A stretch of 12,064 bases of DNA from Eubacterium sp. (GTDB lineage Bacteria; Bacillota; Clostridia; Oscillospirales; Acutalibacteraceae): contig JAIDEF010000014.1 of NCBI GenBank assembly GCA_029054965.1, forward strand, positions 1 to 12,064. The letters run 5' to 3'. Below, in pieces: positions 1-5,419 of this stretch (the stretch's first letter is position 1; each line of letters opens with the position of its first letter). Position numbers and translations under genes: made by a program. Under the pieces are notes generated by a model, which saw nothing but the letters and a program-made list of their open reading frames with translations, was not told the origin of the DNA and did no database searches.

Positions 1-2
1 CT

Positions 3-872
3 GTTGTAGGAACACTTTCAGCGATAATGGGCAGAATAACCTATAATGATAAAAAGGAAAACACATTCATTTCAGCATCTGAGCTTGAAAGCAGTGCATT
101 AGTAAAAAACATATTGTTGCTTGGAGTTGATGCACGTGCAGGTGAAAATGCCAACGAAACAAGATCAGACACAATGATGCTTGTATCTATTGATATGAAG
201 CACCGCAGCATCAAGCTTACATCATTCCTGCGTGATACCTGGGTATATATCCCGACCTTAGGATATAATCAAAGGTTAAATGCTGCTTGCTCATCAGGCG
301 GTTATGAGGGAGTTGTTGATGCAATTGAATATAACTTCGGTGTTGATATTGATGGATATGCCGTAGTTGATTTTGAAATGTTCAAGGTACTCGTTGACAG
401 CCTTGGCGGTGTTGAGGTTGACGTTACCGAAGCCGAGGCTAATGAAGTAACTAATCACCCATATCGATACGGCGATGTAGTGCTTGAGTCAGGAAAGTAC
501 AAGCTTAGCGGTGAGCAGGCTCTTGCATACTGCAGAATAAGAAAAATTGACACAGACTTTGTAAGAACAGAAAGACAGCGCACTGTTATGAGCGCTATAT
601 TGAATAATGCAAAGCACTCCAACCCATTCACACTGCTGAATATGGCATACAAAAGTGCTCCTTACATTGAAACTGATTTAACAAAAAGTGAATTGAGAAG
701 CCTTGTTATGCGTGCTGTTCCTTGCCTTGGCAATGACATTAAGCAGGCAAAGGTGCCGTTTGAAGGAACATGGGAATATGCGACAATCAGCGGCAACAGT
801 GTTATCAGCATTAATATTGACAGCAACAAGCAAAAGCTAATTGACTATATTTATAATGATGTTACAGATTAA
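3..872 (+). CDS. LCP (LytR-CpsA-Psr) family glycopolymer transferase, 5' end missing
   Basis: The reading frame is open from the window edge. An ATG at 27 is available, but the codons before it (V-V-G-T-L-S-A-I) look like the end of a membrane segment, so the gene almost certainly starts upstream; 289 residues are visible. LCP proteins sit in the membrane with an extracellular domain and transfer undecaprenyl-linked glycopolymers such as teichoic acid or capsule to peptidoglycan. Family landmarks are present in order: NILLLGVDAR (about residues 36-45), ETRSDTMMLVSID (52-64), SFLRDTWVYIP (75-85), and a cluster of conserved Arg/Asp in CRIRKIDTDFVRTERQR (177-193), which in this family contacts the pyrophosphate-lipid substrate and metal. 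There is no extra C-terminal domain after the catalytic fold. It is convergent with the minus-strand genes, so it is not in their operon. The family call is secure; the exact polymer is unknown. Confidence 0.93.
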   Translation, partial: VVGTLSAIMGRITYNDKKENTFISASELESSALVKNILLLGVDARAGENANETRSDTMMLVSIDMKHRSIKLTSFLRDTWVYIPTLGYNQRLNAACSSGGYEGVVDAIEYNFGVDIDGYAVVDFEMFKVLVDSLGGVEVDVTEAEANEVTNHPYRYGDVVLESGKYKLSGEQALAYCRIRKIDTDFVRTERQRTVMSAILNNAKHSNPFTLLNMAYKSAPYIETDLTKSELRSLVMRAVPCLGNDIKQAKVPFEGTWEYATISGNSVISINIDSNKQKLIDYIYNDVTD

Positions 873-890
873 TCTGCAATAAAAAATAAA

Positions 891-927
891 ACAAACCGAA
901 AGGAAAATGCCTTTCGGTTTGTTTTTT
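891..927 (+). terminator. Intrinsic terminator of the LCP gene, probably bidirectional
   Basis: A perfect 13-bp inverted repeat, ACAAACCGAAAGG (891-903) and CCTTTCGGTTTGT (910-922), encloses a 6-base loop. It is followed by a T-run on the plus strand (922-927). It begins 18 bases after the LCP stop codon. The A-rich stretch at 881-890 supplies a U-rich tail for RNA made from the other strand, so the same hairpin can also act as a second terminator for the minus-strand genes. Confidence 0.93.
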
Positions 928-940
928 ATTTATACTAAAA

Positions 941-968
941 AAGAAAAAGGGGCGGATTGCTCCGCCCC
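941..968 (-). terminator. Intrinsic terminator of the minus-strand gene cluster
   Basis: On the minus strand an 8-bp GC-rich stem, GGGGCGGA (968-961) with TCCGCCCC (956-949), closes a GCAA tetraloop of the stable GNRA type. It is followed by TTTTTCTTTTTT (948-937). It lies 19 bases after the stop codon of the 34-codon ORF, so that ORF is inside the transcript. This supports its being a real last gene rather than untranslated sequence. Confidence 0.92.
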
Positions 969-987
969 CCGAGTTTAAAACTTAGGA

Positions 988-1092
988 TTAATCCCAGCCG
1001 CCTTCAATATCTTCAATACCTGAAGTAGTGATAACGTCTACTGTCTTGAACTCTTCAACTTCAGCCATAGGCTTTGTGTATAATTCTTTCAT
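988..1092 (-). CDS. 34-residue acidic peptide, unknown function, last gene of the cluster
   Basis: I do not recognise an established function. An ATG at 1092 is preceded by a strong ribosome binding site, GGAGG (1104-1100), with 7-base spacing. The TAA at 990-988 is followed closely by a strong terminator. The frame opens 20 bases after the stop of the 966-residue gene, so the two are probably co-transcribed. The peptide starts MKELYTKPMAEVEEF, continues KTVDVITTSGIEDIEGGWD, is rich in Glu/Asp, and has no signal peptide, membrane segment or cysteine. Its plan is a charged helix-prone N-terminal half with a Y-x-x-P pattern, then D-V-I-T-T-S-G, then an acidic tail with Gly-Gly-Trp-Asp. From memory, short Clostridia ORFs with the pattern Y..P..E..F...DVI.TSG are common, but I cannot verify this here. 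It could be a RiPP-like precursor, a signalling peptide or an intracellular small protein. Translation is likely; function is open. Confidence 0.8.
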   Translation of the reverse strand: MKELYTKPMAEVEEFKTVDVITTSGIEDIEGGWD

Positions 1093-1112
1093 TACTAATC
1101 CTCCAATCTACA

Positions 1113-4013
1113 TTACTTGTACTGGTAAGTCATTGGAGTAGCGTAAGTTACAGTAACCTCACCGTCTGCATTAGCATAAGCGATGAATGCACGAGCAGTC
1201 ATTGTGCCGCTCTGAGCAGATAAACCATAAGTTACTGAGAACTGCTCTGAAGCTGTCTTTGTGTAAGCAGCCTTTACAGCTGAACCATCAACATCGAACA
1301 GAGTAATCTCACCAAGGTCACCCTTACCGTAAACGAAACCTGAGTCAATGTAAGTATAACCCTCAGCCATTGTACGTGTAGCAATGAACTGAACCTTAAT
1401 CTTACCGCCCTGAGCGATTTCATTTGTACCAACATTTGCTACCATAGGAACTGCTGTTACGCCGTCCATTACAGCAACAACTTCAATATCCTTACCTACA
1501 TAGAAGCTATAAGTATCGCCATAAGCAACTGTTACGCCGTTTACAGCCCAACCCTTAGCGCCTTCCTTGTATACAGTTACAAGTGTATCATAAGCAACAC
1601 CTGTTGCAACATCTGTAGCCTCAATACCGTCACCGGTGATTGTTGCGCCATTAGCTGTTACAGTGTAGCCTTCGTTCTCAGCAAGCTCATAAACAGCAAT
1701 GATTGTTGCTGAAGATGTGAGAGCCTTGATTTCTTCGTTGGTCATTGTCCAACCATTCTCTGTAGCTGCAACATAACCTGAACGAGCAGGAGCATCAGGA
1801 ATAACAATATCCTTTGCATCAGTTACAACCTGTGAGCTTACAATGTTGCCGAAAGCATCAGCAAATACAACTGTGAATGAAACAGCATCAGCCTTTTCAA
1901 ATACAGGTGCATAAGTTACGTTAGCAAGAGCAACAGTTGTGAATGTAGTATCAGTTGAAACAGTTGTTAAACCGTTAGCTGTCCAGCCTAAGAACTTAGC
2001 GCCTTCGATTGGCTCTGCTGTAAGAGTTACAGTTGAACCAGCCTCAACCTTAACCTTTGCACCGTCAGTTACGTCAGCGCCGTTAAGAGTAACAACACCA
2101 AGGTCTGTTGCTTCAACAGTGATTTCGTAGCTTGCAAGAGCAGGAATAGCCTCACCAACGATTACATCGTCGCAACGTGTGCACTTCTGATCTGCCTTCT
2201 TACCTGCAGCATCAACTGTAGGAGCTACTGCTGAGCCCTCAACCTCTACATAGTCATGACCAAGAGCCTCTGTATCCTGAGGAGCAGTAATAACTGTATC
2301 ACAAACTGAGCACTTAACGCCTGCTGTCTTACCGCCCTCTGTACAAGTAGCAGCAACTGCAGCGATTTCAACCTCAGTATGATCAAGCATTGCGATTTCT
2401 TCCTGAGCAACAAGAACTGTGTCACAAACCTCACATACCTTACCGTCTGTTAAGCCGGTTGAAGTACATGTTGCAGCCTTACCCGGAACAACCTTCTCGG
2501 TATGCTCAAGCATTGCAATAATGTTAGTATCTTCACTTACAACAACACCGCAGTCATCGCAAGTTACAACAACCTTTTCAAGACCTGTTTCTGTGCAGGT
2601 AGCTTCCTTCTCTACAGTCTTTGTTGTTGTTTTGTTAGTATGCTCACATGTGAGCTTATCAATAACAGTTGTGTATGTGTTTCCACAAGCACAAGCAAAC
2701 TTGTCGAAGCCTTCCTCTGTTACAGTAGCATCCTTATGGTCAACTACTGTGAAAGTACAATCAACAGTTTCTGTTGTACCGCAGCCGTTAACGCAAGCTA
2801 CAGTGTGATGTGTTGTATCAGCAGCTTCAACTGTACCTGTGTAATCATGACCGAGAGCAGGGATTGTGTTTGTTGTTGGTTCGCCAACAACCTCGCCGCA
2901 ATCGTCACATGTTACAGTAACAGTTTCAACGCCTGCTGTTTCACAAGTAGCAGCAGTTGTTACCTCTGTTGTAGTAGTTGTGTTAGCGTGTGTACATTCC
3001 TCTGAACCGCCGCCGTTTGGATTAACCCAAATCGTAGGCATAATAGCGAATGAAGTATCCGTTTCACTGAGAGAGGCACGAGATCTGCCATCCTCAAGCC
3101 AGTTAGGATGATAAGGACCTATAAAAGAGCCAGCTCTTCCGTCAGCAATGTTAAATGCCTCTTTAATATTACAATCCTTCAGTACCTCAAAGGTTATTGT
3201 ACCAAGCACAAGACCATACTGCGACTGGAAGTCTCTGGTCTGTGAGGTTCCGATATACTGACTTACCTCAGCACCACCATTTGTGAATAATTTGTTATAT
3301 GAAACAGCCATCCATTCGCCGTCAAAAGCCTTATATGTACCATAAGCAATGAACGGATCTCCTGGCTTATCGTAAAGAACTGAGCTTGTTCTCCAGCACA
3401 TAGAAGCAACGGCTTCGGCAGTAACCTTCTTCCAAACCCTATCTGTCGTTGCATTTTCAGCAAGAGCAGCTGTATAATAACCTGGCTGTAAAACGGTTTT
3501 ATCATATGAACCCAGCATATTGATTGAATTCATAATATCAAAACCACCTGTTTCCAAAGTGATAGCGATTCTCTGTCCAGCCTTTAATGTTGCATTAGGA
3601 TCTAAGATGTTTGCCTTTGTAGCCTCAAATGACTTTGTTCCATCATAAGTGTAATAATCAAACTGCTTAGCTCTGATAGAATCAAGATCATTCTTTGTAC
3701 CAATGTCTGATACAGTAACCGCTAAAATCGGTTTGAAGTTATCACGAAGATCCTCGTCCCATACATCCTCGAATGAAACAAATACATCACCAAGATTAAA
3801 GTCATTAGAACCATAAGGATGATTATCATTTGTTTCATCACTGTTACCGCCGATAAACTCTGGCTCAGCTGTAATCTGATCAAGAGAAACACCTTCGTTA
3901 ACCCACCATTTTCTGTTAGGCTCGCAAGCAGCCAGAGCAGTAAACGGCATTGAACAAATAATCATAAGAATTGCAAGCATTGAAGCAAGAACTCTTTTAA
4001 AAGTTTTGTTCAC
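1113..4013 (-). CDS. Secreted or lipid-anchored multidomain surface protein with CxxC repeats
   Basis: The start is taken as GTG at 4013, giving 966 residues, not the ATG at 4028: that ATG overlaps the GGAGGT at 4026-4021, which lies 7 bases before the GTG. Residues 1-29 are a signal peptide ending L-A-A-C, so signal peptidase I (A-L-A/A) and a lipobox with Cys30 are both possible. Residues about 50-310 form a beta-rich region with weak cohesin-like hallmarks: an A-G-Q-R-I-A-I-T-L strand, S-Y-D-K-T-V-L, and later V-L-G-T-I-T-F-E-V. Residues 340-628 are about six imperfect cysteine-rich repeats. Residues about 629-775 are InlB/divergent-InlB-like repeats (for example G-W-T-A-N-G and T-Y-A-P-V-F-E). 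The last 115 or so residues are an unassigned beta domain. There is no LPXTG, dockerin or catalytic motif. It follows the 378-residue gene by 13 untranslated bases (4014-4029 less the TAA). The role, adhesion or scaffold, is inferred. Confidence 0.85.
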   Translation of the reverse strand: MNKTFKRVLASMLAILMIICSMPFTALAACEPNRKWWVNEGVSLDQITAEPEFIGGNSDETNDNHPYGSNDFNLGDVFVSFEDVWDEDLRDNFKPILAVTVSDIGTKNDLDSIRAKQFDYYTYDGTKSFEATKANILDPNATLKAGQRIAITLETGGFDIMNSINMLGSYDKTVLQPGYYTAALAENATTDRVWKKVTAEAVASMCWRTSSVLYDKPGDPFIAYGTYKAFDGEWMAVSYNKLFTNGGAEVSQYIGTSQTRDFQSQYGLVLGTITFEVLKDCNIKEAFNIADGRAGSFIGPYHPNWLEDGRSRASLSETDTSFAIMPTIWVNPNGGGSEECTHANTTTTTEVTTAATCETAGVETVTVTCDDCGEVVGEPTTNTIPALGHDYTGTVEAADTTHHTVACVNGCGTTETVDCTFTVVDHKDATVTEEGFDKFACACGNTYTTVIDKLTCEHTNKTTTKTVEKEATCTETGLEKVVVTCDDCGVVVSEDTNIIAMLEHTEKVVPGKAATCTSTGLTDGKVCEVCDTVLVAQEEIAMLDHTEVEIAAVAATCTEGGKTAGVKCSVCDTVITAPQDTEALGHDYVEVEGSAVAPTVDAAGKKADQKCTRCDDVIVGEAIPALASYEITVEATDLGVVTLNGADVTDGAKVKVEAGSTVTLTAEPIEGAKFLGWTANGLTTVSTDTTFTTVALANVTYAPVFEKADAVSFTVVFADAFGNIVSSQVVTDAKDIVIPDAPARSGYVAATENGWTMTNEEIKALTSSATIIAVYELAENEGYTVTANGATITGDGIEATDVATGVAYDTLVTVYKEGAKGWAVNGVTVAYGDTYSFYVGKDIEVVAVMDGVTAVPMVANVGTNEIAQGGKIKVQFIATRTMAEGYTYIDSGFVYGKGDLGEITLFDVDGSAVKAAYTKTASEQFSVTYGLSAQSGTMTARAFIAYANADGEVTVTYATPMTYQYK
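2130..2996 (-). repeat. Cysteine-rich repeat array in the 966-residue protein (about six units)
   Basis: This encodes residues 340-628. Units run roughly 36-60 residues with the common plan A-T-C, four residues, G, a short strand, C-x-x-C, then about 12 residues to a His-containing link such as A-L-G-H-D-Y or M-L-E-H-T-E. The C-x-x-C variants are CDDC (twice), CEVC, CSVC and CTRC. The second unit is irregular, with CVNGC and CAC. The last unit lacks the first cysteine (A-P-T-V instead of A-T-C). The first and third units are the most alike. Similar repeats are widespread in surface proteins of gut Clostridia; metal binding or disulfides are plausible but not shown. Confidence 0.85.
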
Positions 4014-4020
4014 TAAAACT

Positions 4021-4026
4021 ACCTCC
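4021..4026 (-). promoter_or_regulatory. Ribosome binding site that sets the GTG start of the 966-residue gene
   Basis: GGAGGT on the minus strand (4026-4021) is 7 bases from the GTG at 4013-4011, an ideal distance. The in-frame ATG at 4028 overlaps this site and has no ribosome binding site of its own at the right distance. From the GTG the protein begins as a typical signal peptide (short Lys/Arg-containing head, then a hydrophobic core), whereas the ATG adds five unneeded residues. Confidence 0.85.
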
Positions 4027-4029
4027 ATA

Positions 4030-5166
4030 TTATTTTATTTCAAATCCATTATATGGTTTGCCACCCATGCAAGAATAGACAATACCTACATCATAAACGT
4101 TAATATCTCCATCACCATTTAGATCATATATCAGATTGCCCTTTCCTAAATTCTCATACAATTTACCAACATCATAAACATTGATATCTCCATCCGTATA
4201 GAAATCGCATGAAATAACAGGAATAGTTACGTCATTAATATCTTCTTCTCCCATATTAATAACTATATCCTTACGAGGTAATGCGCAATCTGATGAGATT
4301 GAAACATAGTATGTACCCATAGAAAGGGTATCAATAGTAAACAGATTTGAAGCACCAGTATCAGCTGTTTTTGCAGTATATACTGATGTAATTGTCTTTA
4401 TAGGCTCCGCTGACTCCATATCAGGAGTATCGTAAACTTTAATGGTATAGCTACCATAAGGTACTTTATTATCAGTAGCACCCTTCGTATTCTTCATTAT
4501 TACTAATGAACCGCTTACGCTGTGACCCTTAGACGGAGTAATGTCACAAATCATTGGGTATAACACCCCGTTATAATCCGCTGCCTCTTCGTTTGTAACG
4601 AGAGCATACTCATCGGCATGACTATCTGCATAGTCAACCTGAACAAAGGTATGGTGCGGATTTGTTGAAGGAACAAGCACATCCGCTGCATCGCAGTCTG
4701 TTGCAAAAGTAACAGACATTGTTGCAAGCACCTGTCCCTCAGGGTTTATGGATGAATAATCTGCATTATCCGAAACAAAACCCAAAACAAGATTTCCACC
4801 TGCGTTATCTACCACAGGACCCATTGATGTAACATCAACATGATTATCACTCATTAATGAAAGCGAGCTGCTGTCAATAGTAACTGATAAATCGTAGGTG
4901 GCTGTAAACTGCAGGGTAGAAATACTTTCAACGCCTTTAACACAAAAACTAACATCATAAGTGCCGGCAGTTAATCTGTTGCCGTCAACTTCTTCATTAT
5001 CTTTAGAATAAACGCAGTAAATCTCCGGAGTTTCTGCACCAAGTGCTGCCGCAAAAGCAGTAACATTCGGTGTTAAAAAAGTAAGCATTGCAATCACTGA
5101 AACTATAACAGCCAACGCCATAACAGCACAGATTGAAATTGAATGCTTTTTTGCATATTTAATCAT
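4030..5166 (-). CDS. Secreted cohesin-like / Ig-like / dockerin-like adaptor protein
   Basis: The ATG at 5166 has GGAGG (5177-5173) 6 bases upstream; 378 residues. Residues 1-39 form a long signal peptide (YAKKH head, hydrophobic core, T-A-F-A-A exit). Residues about 46-210 are beta-rich with cohesin-like features: T-A-G-T-Y-D-V-S-F, S-T-L-Q-F-T-A-T-Y-D-L-S-V, a G-G-N-L-V-L-G-F-V-S-D strand, and G-Q-V-L-A-T-M-S-V-T-F. Residues about 213-315 form an Ig/CnaB-like sandwich (V-S-G-S-L-V-I start, G-T-Y-Y-V-S-I-S strand). Residues 318-378 are a dockerin-like module with two calcium-loop motifs, DFYTDGDINVYD and DLNGDGDINVYD. The Ig-plus-dockerin tail matches that of the upstream giant protein. A cohesin-like and a dockerin-like module on one chain is the layout of an adaptor scaffoldin. 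The dockerin call is fairly strong; the cohesin call is tentative and could be another Ig-type fold. No enzyme domain is seen. Confidence 0.85.
   Translation of the reverse strand: MIKYAKKHSISICAVMALAVIVSVIAMLTFLTPNVTAFAAALGAETPEIYCVYSKDNEEVDGNRLTAGTYDVSFCVKGVESISTLQFTATYDLSVTIDSSSLSLMSDNHVDVTSMGPVVDNAGGNLVLGFVSDNADYSSINPEGQVLATMSVTFATDCDAADVLVPSTNPHHTFVQVDYADSHADEYALVTNEEAADYNGVLYPMICDITPSKGHSVSGSLVIMKNTKGATDNKVPYGSYTIKVYDTPDMESAEPIKTITSVYTAKTADTGASNLFTIDTLSMGTYYVSISSDCALPRKDIVINMGEEDINDVTIPVISCDFYTDGDINVYDVGKLYENLGKGNLIYDLNGDGDINVYDVGIVYSCMGGKPYNGFEIK
4081..4200 (-). repeat. Dockerin-coding repeat, copy 1 (378-residue gene)
   Basis: This stretch codes for the core of the dockerin-like module and aligns without gaps to 5471-5590 in the upstream gene, with 111 of 120 bases identical by hand alignment. 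Within it the motif DGDINVYDVG occurs twice, once per calcium loop, so there is also an internal duplication. The two copies are direct repeats about 1.39 kb apart. Confidence 0.9.
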
Positions 5167-5327
5167 TAAATACCTCCGTAGTTCGAGTAAGCTTAAGGAA
5201 TTACTCTTTTGTACTTCCGATTTACAAAGTCCAGCACTTTTAGTTATTCTTGACTTATAGGAACTTCCTAACCAAACAAAGAAAATGTTTAAATCCGACG
5301 TTCAAAAATTAGCGCTTATATAAATGA
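5167..5327 (-). other. Untranslated leader of the 378-residue gene with two short inverted repeats
   Basis: No ORF with a ribosome binding site is seen here. Two small inverted repeats lie in it: TAGGAA-C-TTCCTA (5258-5270) and AAAGT-CCAGC-ACTTT (5226-5240). Their stems are short (5-6 bp), so they could be incidental or could be a weakly structured leader. No known riboswitch class is recognised. Confidence 0.4.
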
Positions 5328-5358
5328 ATTTTAAATTTATAAATTCAATAGTTGTCAA
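5328..5358 (-). promoter_or_regulatory. Candidate sigma-A-type promoter before the 378-residue gene
   Basis: A perfect -35 hexamer TTGACA lies at 5358-5353 on the minus strand. Possible -10 hexamers are TTTAAA (5335-5330, spacing 17) or TAAAAT (5333-5328, spacing 19). The region is very AT-rich, which favours chance matches, but the perfect -35 directly after the intergenic hairpin supports independent transcription of the 378-residue gene, the 966-residue gene and the small ORF. The leader would be about 155 bases. Confidence 0.5.
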
Positions 5359-5370
5359 ATTAATTTGCCA

Positions 5371-5396
5371 TTGCGGCAGGGTTACCCCCGCCGCAA
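5371..5396 (-). terminator. GC-rich hairpin after the giant gene, no U-run
   Basis: On the minus strand TTGCGGCGGGG (5396-5386) pairs with CCCTGCCGCAA (5381-5371) as 11 bp around a GTAA tetraloop of GNRA type. One pair is G-U in minus-strand RNA but would be an A-C mismatch in plus-strand RNA, so the structure favours the minus-strand transcript. No T-run follows (next bases TGGCAAATTAATTTG), so it may be a weak terminator, an attenuator or a 3'-end stabiliser. A smaller AT-rich hairpin, TTAACAT/ATGTTAA (5419-5400), lies between it and the stop codon. Confidence 0.55.
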
Positions 5397-5419
5397 AGGT
5401 TAACATAGTAAAATGTTAA

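Noticed and set aside
1113..1220. Sortase anchor or dockerin at the C-terminus of the 966-residue protein
   Set aside because: No LPXTG-like motif, hydrophobic tail, positively charged end or calcium-loop motif is present; the protein ends in a beta-like domain finishing M-T-Y-Q-Y-K.
2419..3111. Plus-strand open frames of 81-167 codons opposite the cysteine-repeat region
   Set aside because: They are antisense to a well-supported gene, have Ser/Val/Cys-rich low-complexity translations created by the repeat codons, and lack ribosome binding sites. They are shadows.
5167..5327. Riboswitch or other known structured RNA in the leader of the 378-residue gene
   Set aside because: Only two 5-6 bp inverted repeats are present and no conserved riboswitch core is recognised.
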